Shown here in pieces: positions 23,204 to 35,200 of a stretch of DNA of 64,000 nt (position 1 is its first letter; each line of letters begins with the position of its first letter). Source of the DNA: Gambelia wislizenii (Eukaryota; Chordata; Lepidosauria; Squamata; Crotaphytidae); contig JAUMIR010000004.1 of assembly GCA_030847615.1 (NCBI GenBank), forward strand, positions 70,339,001-70,403,000. The letters are read 5' to 3'. The position numbers were made by a program, and so were the translations under genes. Under the pieces are notes generated by a model. It was not told the origin of the DNA, searched no databases, and saw only the letters and a list, made by a program, of their open reading frames with translations.

Positions 23204-26200
23204 CAAGGAGGAACACCTTCCATTTGAATTGTGGAAAGGGAGTGGGGGGAGGGGGACTGCTTCTAAGCTGTTATTTCCCCCCCCTCTCTCTGGCTTTCCT
23301 CTATTTGGCAGAAAATGCTGTTAAGCAAGGAAGAAAACCTTCCCTTTGAATTGTGGAAAGGGAGTGGGGGGGACTGCCTCTAAGCTGTTAAGGACATGGA
23401 GTTGGGGCCAGGGCAGACATTCCTATGGCATTCCTTTCCCTCTCCAATGCTTGGCCATGCCCCCAGCACTTTTGGCTGTGTGAACTTCAAAGCGGAAAAA
23501 ATCAAAGAGCCACAAAATATAGCTGTGTAAACAATTACCGTGTAAACTACCCACCACTGATGTGGGAAAGCACTAAAGCGCAACTTAATGCAATAAAACT
23601 TGCTGTGTAAACTAGCACCAAGTGTGTAGAATATGAAGGTCAAGGAAAAAGCAATGGTGGAAGTGGGGAGAATCCTCCCCTTGACCCTACTTATGCATTC
23701 ACATCTTTATACTGGTTTAATATTATTATAAAACCTCCTCAATAGAGTCCATGGAAGGCTTATAGGTCAAAACATTGAAGGAAAGCATGGCAACTCTACC
23801 CTGAACTAGACTGGAACTCAGAATATTATAAGGAACTGCTAGAAGTATCAGCTGTAGAAGCAACTGCACTGCTAGTCTTGGACAATTAAGAAAAGAAGCA
23901 GTTCCCTCATATTCTTACATCATAAGCACCAAAGTTGCAATTTAAAGGAAGGAGAAACTAAAATTATATAAATATATTATACAAATATATAAATTATATA
24001 AATATAAATTATAAGCAGCAGTATACAAGTTCTGCCAGCTTTGGACTCAAGGGGTGGAATCCTTTTAGAAACATGCATAGGGTAAATTTTGTTATGCATA
24101 CTGAGGGCTTGTCTATATGATGAAAATAATCCAAATGGCAATCGCATGGAAGGCAATCTGTACAAATGGACATTCGCATAAATACATCTCATTCAGAAGA
24201 GGGGCAGCCAAATCCACCTTAAACTTTGTGTGGGAAGCCTCTGAGGCTTCTCCTAGAGTTTTTAAAAAGCTCTGTATGGCATGCAAATGTGCGATTGTTA
24301 GGGCAGTCGCATTTGTGTTGCTGTGACCAGGCAGCATAATCTGATTGGCTGGATGAACAGGGGGGTTGGGGCTAGCAAACAGAGAAAGCGCCTGCTGCTG
24401 CCATGTTGGATTTTCGGCTAAGCGAGGATCTGGTAAGTCGATAAAACGACCATCTTTTACTCTCTCTCCCCCATTTTTGTAAATACGAAATATCGCATGT
24501 GTGTACCATGGTACACTGTTTTTTTAAAAATTGGCAGCGGCAGATTTAAAAGCACGAATAAATCACTCGTGGCTGCCATCTTGTTGGCTATGGAGCACGC
24601 AAAGTTTAGGGGGGCTCTTTTGACTGTTAAGACAGGTTGCAATGCTGCGAATGGCTGCTTTTTCAAAAGAGTTTGTATTCTTTCCCCTTTGTATAGATGG
24701 GACCTGAGTGTTTTTATTGGACGTTGCACAATGGTCATATTCAACTGATGGGGACAGAAGCTGAGGTCTGCAGGCTGAACACATACCAATGCACATTGGG
24801 TAGAGTGGTCACAATCCACAGTGGGCCTCTGCAATAGGGTCTGAGGCCCCACTACACAGCTTATAGAGAGGCCCAATGAACAACAGAGTGTCCTCCCTGT
24901 GTATTTAGCAGTGATTCACATACACTATGCTACAGTGGGTTTCATACAGTGGTGGGGATTGCATAAGGCAAGTGGAACATAACTCCACTGGCTGTCATTT
25001 ACACTATGATGTGGCAATGCAGGATCTTGGCCAAGGTTTGTTCCCCAAAAACATCCAGCCACCAGTGAGTTACTGGTCAGAAAACAAGAGGGCACACAAG
25101 TACAGCAGTCCAGGTACAGAGATCCAGAGCTTAGGAAAGTTGCATTGCTGGAGTACAGTCCCAGAATCCCCCAATCAAAATGGCCAGTGGCCATGCTGGA
25201 TGGGGGGATCTGGGAGCTGTAGTTTTCAAACCTCTGCAACATAAATATCATAAAAAAAGACTGCCCTAGGTAGCCATCGTTCTACCAACTCTAGGTATTC
25301 CAGACCGTTCTAGTGGTATAGGGCCCCCTTTGCATGATACAATTGTAGCACAATGATTCCACTTTAAAGACTATGAATTTCTATGGAATTCCAGGAGTTG
25401 AAGTTTAGGGAGACAGATTTAGAATTCTCAGCCAGCTATTGCTTCACCAACTACAGACCCCAGGATTCCACAGGATGTTGCCATGCCAGTTAAAGCGGAA
25501 GCACAGCACCAAAATTGTGTAATGGGAAAGGGTTCCAGGTGTGGGCTCAATGCAGCTCTCCTCCATTGCTTGCCCTTACCAGGATTCCATCAGTCATGAA
25601 GAGAAGAAGGGCTCCGGTCACATGGACAGCAAAGTAAGAGCAAGGAGCTCCTCTGAAGTTCTTGCTCTGGCAGCATCCAAAGAGGTCATCATGCTCTGAG
25701 GAAAAGAAAGCAATTACCACATAAGCCATGACTTCTTTCTATGTGCAGCACTGGTTTAGCAATGACTGAATGTTAGGAATACAGTACAGTTGTCCCTCCA
25801 TATCCATGGATTTAAGTATTCATGGCTTGAAAATGTTCTTTAAAAAATAATAATCCAAAAAGCAAACCTTGATTTTACCATGTTATATAAGGCACACCAT
25901 TTTGCTATGCCACTGCATATGACACTTGAGTATTCACGGATTTTGGTATCCATTGGGGGTCCTGGAACCAAACCCCAGCAAATATGAAGGGACAACTGTA
26001 CTGTATATGAATGTGTCTGCCTGTGTACCAGGCCTCATCTGGTACTCAAGAAAGAAAAGAAAAAAAGGAAAGCTTAGTTCCACTACACCCCACATTCTGA
26101 AAGCAGGGGGACATGGTATTACTGTCAAAGAAGGGGACATTGTCCTCCTTTCGCTCTTCAATTTTGACCCCAATCTGTAATGCCCACAGACAAGAGACCG

Positions 26201-29200
26201 AGAGAGAAAGAGATGTCCAATATTATATGAAAAGTAAGTATAGGAGTGTTGTAAATATGTAACTATAATCCTAACAAAAATACTATGTAGCAAAAAATGT
26301 TTTTTACTATAACAATAATTATATTCAAAAAAGATTATCCAAATAAACAAATGTATACAGTGTTATTCTTTTTCTATGAAGTTTAAACAGTACAGTACTG
26401 CACTTCTTACACTTTGAAATTATACAGCTATTTTTAACTCTAAGTCAATTACAAATAATAATTGGAAATATATGATTCAATAGATGGTAACATATGATTC
26501 TTATTGCACAATGAAACCTTCATAAATACAACCAAAAATTATTTCTCATACACTCAATATGACTACAGGTGAGTTGGCACTAAAATACAAATCTCCATCA
26601 TCAAATAAACTATTCAAATCTCTTATAGTGGCTAAAGTGTAACAAAAATTCTTTGTCCTACAATCAATGTGACTACAGGTGAGTAGGCGATGAAGTACGG
26701 ATCACTATTCAAGCTCTTGTAATGAATGAGGTGTAAATTCTCAATCCGATGTATTACAATAGGATCAAACAAACAGCAAACAGCCTAAACAAACAGCAAA
26801 ATGCTCATTAGTCCTGGCCAGCATAGCCAGAGAAGGATGATGGGAACTGCAGTCCAACAAGATCTAGCAGGCCACAGATTCCGCCATCCTCAGTATAAGT
26901 GAAGGAGTCTCACATGTGGAATTCTGGCCTGACTGTTGCCAATGCTGTCCTCACACCGATGTCAAATTAAAACCTGGCTCTTCAGTCAAGGTTTTGGGGC
27001 TTAATGAGCATGGCTTGGTTCTGACTTGAGAGAACTAAGCCATGTGAGAGGCTGGATGGACATCTGTTGGGAGCGCTTTGATTATTCTTGTAAGGCAGGG
27101 GGTTGGACTGGATGGCCCTTGTGGTCTCTTTCGGTTCTCTGATTCTATGACTTGCTGGCTTGTGGATTTCAGTGCACCAGTTTACCTCACTGTTTAAATT
27201 GCTTTAAACAAATGTTCAATTGTTTTATTGTTTGTATCTGAGCTTAAGATCTCTAGAAACATGGCAGAAGAACATGTTTTAAACATACACACATAGAATG
27301 AGAGAGAGAGAGAAATGAAAGAAACTGTTCTGCCTCGGACCCTGGCATCTAACTCCCTGTCTATAGAACAGGGTGAGCAGGTAGGGTTTTTTTCCACTCA
27401 AAGGCTGCATTCCTTTAGGAATAATGTCCTGGCAGCCATATGCCAGCTGTGGGTGTGGCAAAGCCACAAAATATCCCCTTTTCACATATATACCAAAAGG
27501 TGGCTTCCCTATATATACAAGTGATCAGACTACCTAAAAGCTTCCCTTTAGAAACAACAAGAGGCTGTTTTCAAGCCGAACTGCAGTATGAAGGGGGTGA
27601 TGGGGGGGGGCACAACAAGTGGAGAGGAAATCTTAACCTTTCCCCCCCACAGTTGTTATCCCTACAAATGACCTGCCCCCGTTCACTTAGTTTTTTTTTT
27701 TTAAGTGCCTACCATTGGAACACACAGGATGCTTTACCCCCCAAGACTATCATAAGTGGAGGGAGAAACCAAGGCGTCTCTTTGCCCCCCCACCCCCAGC
27801 TTAAGTGTTAAGTCTTTTGAAAACAAGGCCAGTGCGTGCACACACATGCAAAAGAGTGGGAGTCTGGTCCAATGGAACAAGAAACAGACTTCACATCCAG
27901 TTATTTCACATATAAAAAAATGATCTGATTTAGGTAGTGATTAGGAAGCACTGTTGTCTTCATGCTTGGCTGGATACTGTGAGAAAGTGACAAAAAAGTG
28001 TGTGTGTGGGATAGTAGCATGTCAGCAAAGGTGCTGAATGAAATTTCTAAACAGATATTTGTAAACTACTACATTAAGTTCATTCAGTGCCAGCCTTCTT
28101 GTCTTCTTTTTAGCTGGAAATTGCAGGTGGCAGAATGATCCACTAATTTCCCTGCCACCCAGCACCCTCCAGATATGTTGAACTAACACCCCTATAGTTC
28201 CCCATTTAGCTCTGGGGATTATGGGTGGTGTAAACTTACATATCTGGCGGGCACTAAGTTGGGGAAGGGTGCATTAAAGCATTTTTTAGTCTGGTCCAGC
28301 AAGCCCCTGTTGAGGAAAGTTGCCTGGGTTTTTTCATGTCCTTCCAGTCATGTGGGATGTGCCATTTACCTCAATGTCACAGGTTTCCTAACTTGCCAAA
28401 TGCACCAAAGGAAAACTGACACATGCTTCATACTCCATGGAGTCTGAATCAGAGCCACCACAACAGAAGTATGAACAGATATGAAGACTTGTTTGTGTGT
28501 GCCAGAGAACAGGCATAAATACAAAGGGCGTACCATTCTTGGGTGGGATGTGAAAAAACATTAGTAAATTGCTACATGTTGAAACAAAACTACAAAATCA
28601 ATGAACAGAGACATTTTTAGAAGGCACGTAGAAGCTGCTTTTTACAAGGTTCCAGTAATCAGCTTCTTGGCACGTACTCCCTGGTTATCATCTTCAAGCC
28701 ACTTTGTGCGAAATGATAATTGCCCTCCTTTTACTCATGGGAGTTATTGCAACTTACGGAAACAGATGCCTTTGCCTAGAGGGAAACACCATCTTTATGG
28801 TGAAGCCAAAGCAGGTATGATATCTTTTTTTGACAAGGCATTCTCTGTTTCCTAGTACAAATGCCTGTGCTAAATGTCATCCATGAAGGATCCAACTGCA
28901 ATTAAAGCCCAAGTGCTGCAGTGCTAGGAACTGGATAAACACTAGCCCAGGAACCTGTCCCAGAGAAGTCATATTCTGCGAAACTAATGTTACCTGAAAC
29001 TATGACCAAACAGCCTATGACATTATAGGGTTAACCTATCTGAATTGGCTTGTTTTCACCTCATCTAAGTGGAGGAAGCTTCAGGGAATCAATCTAGAAT
29101 TACAAAAATAGATTAGGGTGCTAGTCTAGTACTTAGATTACCTTGTTGGCCTAGTGAAGGTATTTACTACAATGTGTCTCTGCATGTTTGGGTATATGTT

Positions 29201-32200
29201 TAATTAACACTGGGTTACTCTTGTCCATGTACATTAGAGGCAGGAAATTTTTGGCCCTCTAGGTATTTTGGTCTACAACTCCCAGCAAGCAGGCCTTTCA
29301 GCAGGGCCAATGACAAGGGGACAACACAAATTATACCCTCCAAAAATCTGGAGGACCAAACATTGGACACTCCTGACAGAAATATTAGAACAGGAGTGGG
29401 CAATTGTAGCCTTCCAGATGTTTTTGGTTTACAACTCCCAGCAGCCTTAGCTAGCATAGCCAATGGGAGCTACACATTAAAAACAATTGAGGGCACAATT
29501 AACCAGCCCTGTTCCAGAAGAAAGTTAAGGAACACTGTGCAAATTTGAGATCATGCTAACTGTAACCGCACAGGCCTACTTCAACAGGTAGTTTTCCTCA
29601 AAGGAGATCACTAATACCTACCTCACTCCACAACTTGTCATGCTCTTCAAGAAGCAGTGCAATACACTCTCCTGTTTTAATGTGTGATGAAACGGGTTGG
29701 TATTTCCCATGCATACAGACGCCTGGCCATGCTAGCTGGGAAATTATGGAAATTGACAATCCAAAACAGGAACTATTCCAAGCTATGTGTCCATTCCAAA
29801 ATTGGTACGGCAGCTCTCACCTGTTTCTGCTTGAAGTTTTGGCGAGGAAGTGGAAGAATCATCCCTGTCAGCTATTCGGGTTTCCAGGGCCAGTTCATCT
29901 GCAGGCAGCAACGGGGGGCTGTTCTTGTGACAGCATGGCACCAGCCTTTCCTTATAGAGCAACAGGAACACTGCAATGGGGACAGGCAGCTGGAGAACAA
30001 CATGAAAAGGTGGGTTAGCCAAGCCCAGCCATCCTTTCATATAGATTGAGGAGATGGCACTGGTCTGTTAGCACAGACCCTCCCTCTGTATCACCTCAAG
30101 CAAAATGAGGACACTTTTCCTCATTTTTGCCTGATGAAGAAGCCAATGGGATTCAAAAGTTAATATGACTAATTTTGCACCTTTCTGGTTGGCCTAATGA
30201 CAGTGACCTTGGATTTTGCTTAATGATCTACATGGCTATTCCTGCATCTTTTTTCTTCCACAGATTTTTATCAAAGGTTTTGGGATTTGTTTCATGGATG
30301 CTTTCTCAGTTTGTCTGCATATTAATAACTTTCTCCTAATCTACAGAAGAGGGAAGGGGCACCGGAATGATTATTCAGTATGCATATGCATGTGTGTGAG
30401 GGGACAACTGTCTCCACAGTATTTAATCATTTTATTCAAGAGAAGATTTCAGCAGTTTGGTCTTCAAAGATGTGAAAAGCTGCACCTGATGGAATACCGG
30501 TGTCTAGAATAGGGGCCTTTTCACACTACAGAATTATAGTACTATAATTCCACTTTTACTGCAATCGTTCCATCCTACAGCATCCCAGGATTTGCAGTTT
30601 ATGGGTATTTAGAATTCTCAGCCAGAGAGCTCTTGTGTTTCACCAACTACAAACCACAGGATTCCACAGGATGCAACCATAGCAGTTATAGTGGAATATA
30701 ATGCTACAATTGTATAGCATGAAAGAGCTCCAAGCAAACTGCTTCTGGTTGTGCTTTTTAAAAGTGCAGTGTGGTATGGGAGAACAGGCACATGGCATAC
30801 AGCTCCTACCACACAGTAAACACCAACACCACACCTGCAAATGCACACTGTCTTTATCTAAGGCACAGAGTCAGGAGCAGCTGGCTGCAGGAACACATCC
30901 AACATACAACTAATCAGTGGGTTTGCCTTGTTATTGGAAAAGATGTCCCACGGATGCTTCCATGGGCACTCAGCAAGCTAAGTTGTAAAACTCAACTCTG
31001 GCTGGAATTTCACTTTTCAGATAATTTTGAGAGAGACCTTCCACACCCAATTGTCCAATTCATTTTTCCTCTTAACAGCTCATTCATGATATACAGGATT
31101 ACATCTAATCCATTGTACATATAATCTAACATATAATCATGATGAGTTTGGTTCAAGACCTAGAGATATGCCAATTTTCAGATGATCAGCAGTCTGATGA
31201 AACTGCATGTTACTCCTGTCTGTTGAATTGCTGTTTTTCACTCTACCAGCAGGTGGCAGCCTAGCCCCACAGTTGGTATTCAACACAAAGGGCCTTCCAG
31301 GCTACACTACTTTGGGGTATGTATTTAAAAGGTTGCGCTCAAATTCTCTCCCTTCTCCCTCCCCTCCCCACTCCCCACAGTCTGGACAGTGACAGCCTAA
31401 AGATCTAACATGCAACACAGCTCTGGAAGGCTTAAAACTGCCCCTACTCCCTAGAGCAATATACTGAATTCAGATATATTGGTGTAACACACTCTAATGG
31501 TCCTTGGTTCAACCAACTCAATTGTTCAGTCCAATAGTAGTTTTATTAAGTGTGGGTGTGTTAGTGGTGAGGAAATGGTACAAGAAAGGAGCTAAATAAT
31601 CTTAATTGAAACTGTCTCCCCTACCAGATTAATGGGGAAAATTATTAGCTATAATTAACAGCTGGTTGCTGAGTTTGTTTTCTCTCTGTCTGTAAATTAA
31701 AAGAGTTGTAGCTCCACATTTCCTGGTTTTTGTTGGCTCAAATGCTCAGTTTATGGAGCATTCTCCCCCTTCCCCTCTCTTCAACTGCATTCATTTAAGA
31801 GGCCTTCATTGTTTGCAGAACAATAGGAACAAGAGCAGCCAGTTTCAGTCCCTATGGAAGAAAAAAACTGCTTTCCCCTAATAGTTAGAATCCTTCCAGA
31901 GGTCAGTTTGCATTAATGGCAAGGTTGCTACAAAGCGGCATAAACAGATATACTGTAGATATCACAGTCCTTTTAGAGAACTAGGAGACTAGGCAAGCAC
32001 TCTGAATTTGCCCAACCTAACTCCATCGTTCCCTTCCACATTATGGGAAGAGTGGAATCATAGAGTTGGAAGGGGCTTCATGGGGCACCCCCTGCTCAAT
32101 GTAGGTGACTGCAAGGAAGAAAGCTATGGATGGGAAAAGCACTACCAAACATTAAAGTGTCATGATACAGCATATCTGTACTCTATTTACAAGAGCTGTG

Positions 32201-35200
32201 TCTAAGGGCCCTGTCATAATGCACAATTATAGCATTATGGTTCCACTTTGACTGCCACTGTAACATCCTATGGAATCCTGAGATTTGTAGTTTAGGAAAG
32301 GATATTTAGAATTCTCAGAGAGTTCTAGTACTTCACCAAACTAAATACCCCCCAAGCCCTTACCAGGATTCCACAGGATGTTGCCATGGCAAATAAAATG
32401 GAGTCACAGTGCTATAATTGTATAGTCTGAAATGGCCTTTAGCAAGGGTGCTTAGATCTCTAAACTGTACACAAGAACTCAGAATCCCCCCCTTCCTTAT
32501 CCTCCAAAAACAACTATGGCTATCAAGAGCACAAAACTCTTCAGGCAATGCAAACTTGAACACAGACAATTAAAGAAGTGAAGAGGAATGGTGTAACCAT
32601 GTCCCAAGTACCCATTCATGCTTCTTGGCAAAGGTGTGCAGATGGTCCTGGAGAAACAGCAGTATTTTTGCTCAACTGGGTCAAAAAGTCCCTCCAGTTC
32701 AAGCGCAAGAAACACTGGCTTGGCAGAAGAAAACAGAATGTTTCCTACGCTTTATTCCCCCCACCCACATTTCTACTAAAAATAGCCAACAGCAAATTAG
32801 AGAGTGAAAGAGTGAGAAAAAAGGGAGAAAGAACACAAACAAACACGAGTGTGCACCATTGGCTTTAGTAGTCACAGCACCTGCAGCCCACACCCCAATG
32901 AACAGCTGCCCCTTATACACACATCTGGTTGAAATGCAGCTGCTGTAAAATCAAAAAGAGAACTCATGGAGGAAATATGTACAAGCTTCAGATGTGCCTC
33001 CAAATATTTGCAAATCTTTCTTCCCAAAGCTCCTCTTCTGCCCAAAGAACAGGGAGCATGAGTGAGAGGCATTTGGACATCCAATGATCTCCATATACCG
33101 GTACTCAGCATAAGTAAACAAACATGTCTCAAATAAATAAAAGAAACAGTAACTGATGTCTAAACAGTCTATTTAAAATTTGACATGAATTAAGTGTCAC
33201 TTAGTGTTTCTGTTATTCATTTTAGATATTTTTTTTAATTTATGGTTGTCTTGTTCTGTATGTGATTTTTTGTGTGTTTGAGACTCTTCCCTTTTGTACT
33301 TGTCAGCTCCATATGCTACCACATATGAAGCTAACCTTGGAAAAGTCACCCAAACAGCACTTTCAGGCCTACCAGATGCAGTATCTGAGCTTTGAACCTA
33401 CAACTATCTACACTTCTGGGAATGAAGGCCTTCAAAAACACTCCTCTTACAAGTTTCCAGTACTAGCACATACCGGAAAACCCACTGAGACCAATTCACT
33501 TTGGTAACACCCCAACTCCTGCAAATCTGTTACGAGGACTTCTGATGTTATCAACAGTGCCCCACAATGCATACATCCCAGTAAACTGCTGCTGAGCCCA
33601 GAACATGTGCAGAATGACTCCAAGTTGCTGTTTAGGAACAAAACTAATAAGAGTCACGAGAAAAGAATGAAATAAACAGTCTGTTTACTAGGGTAGTAGC
33701 CAACTTCCCAGGAGTCATTTTCCGTACCCAGTACTGATTTCCATAAAGACATGTCCATAAGCATTTTACAACACACATATCCACAGAGAGAGAATGTGTG
33801 CATGTGCACACACAGATCATTTATTTCATTTCTATTCCATCTGCCTTTCAAGAATAGCTCTCTTGCTCCAATTTATCTTCACAACAACCCTAGAATCACA
33901 GAATCTTAAGAGTTGGAAGGGCCCATCCAACAAAGATGGAGAGTCCACTTCCCTCTGAGGCAGTCCAATCCATTGTCAGAAAGCTCTCACAGTAAAAAAA
34001 TTTAAAAAAAGTTCTTCCTAATGTTTAGGTGGAATCTCTTTTGTAATCTGAATCCATTGGTTCATGATCTAGTTTCTGGAGCAGCAAAAAACAAGCTGGC
34101 TCCATCTTCTACATGACATCCCTTCAGATATTTAAAGATGTCACCTCTTAGTCATCTCCAAGCTAAACATCCCCAGCACCCTATGTCATCCCTCATAAGC
34201 CTTGGCTTCCAGACCTTTGATCATCTTGGTCATTCTTCTCTGGACACGTTGCTGCTTGGTGGTATCCTTCTTAAACTGTATTCTACCAATATTCTACCTG
34301 TAAGGTAAGTTAGTGCCAGCAGCCTTTGTTAACAAGTGTGGATTTGACACTGGGTTTGCTCAGCCCTAGTCTGACACGTCTTAACCATGTCACCACATGG
34401 GAGGTTAAAGAGCAGAAAAGCCACAGCTCATATGCAGCTTGAACTTCATACAAAAGTGCAGAAATGGCACACCTCTCCCCTTCTGGGAGAAGAGGGTGGA
34501 CCTGGATGCTGCTCCATCCAACATGGGGCATGTTGCTGGTGAAGAGAAACAATTCACAGAGTAGCAGAACTGAGCACAAGCTGCTGATGAACAGAGGACC
34601 ATTGCAAAGGAATGGTCTGGTTGGAAAAAAAAAAACAGTTTGACCAGTCAGGCATGGCATCAACTCTGAGTATCAAGAGTCAGGCATGGGATGTGGCCTC
34701 CCACAGTTAGAAAGAGCAACAGGTATGTCTGCTTCAACATTCATAACCAAATCCCACACATCAGAGTAAGGGGCTCCCCACTATAGGATAAAGCTTCTAT
34801 GTAGGGGGCTCATTTTAGCAAACAAACTCAAAAAGAGTTTAGTGGCAAATTATAGCAGGAGTGGGCAACCTTTATATTTCCAGGGCCATGCTCCCCTGTG
34901 GATAATCTAGAAAGGGCCATGTGCAGTTGATGGATCAGGGCCGAAGCCAGCAGTGGGCAGGAGGGCAAGAGTCAAAAGTAAGTGAAACCACCCCCTTCCT
35001 CTCTCTTGGCTGTCACCTTCCTCCCTCCACCTGCCACTCATTTCTCTTTCTCTTGCCCTCATCCCCAATGGAGTCCTGGGGAAGAGACAGTTCACACTTG
35101 CAGAGTCCTGAACTGATGTCTGCAGAGGGTGGGTAAAATTAGGCCAAAGGAGGCACAAAACCAGGCTGACGACCGCATTAAGCCTTTGGGCTGCAGGTTT

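Larger units (their letters stand above)
21842..25579 (-). other. MFSD4A: MFSD4A intron 5
   Basis: 3.7 kb containing the element at 22665-23615, the unnamed-family copy at 24105-24705, a MITE near 25138-25240 and a palindromic MITE at 25312-25530. 21842-22660 appears unique; 23940-24010 is simple AT-rich sequence. Confidence 0.85.
25696..29820 (-). other. MFSD4A: MFSD4A intron 4
   Basis: 4.1 kb with a Tigger-like MITE, a CR1 fragment, several foldback MITEs and a (GA)n run at 27299-27313. 26250-26800 and 27840-28150 are AT-rich and unassigned; 26550-26730 contains two diverged copies of a 'gactacaggtgagt' block about 115 bases apart. Confidence 0.85.
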
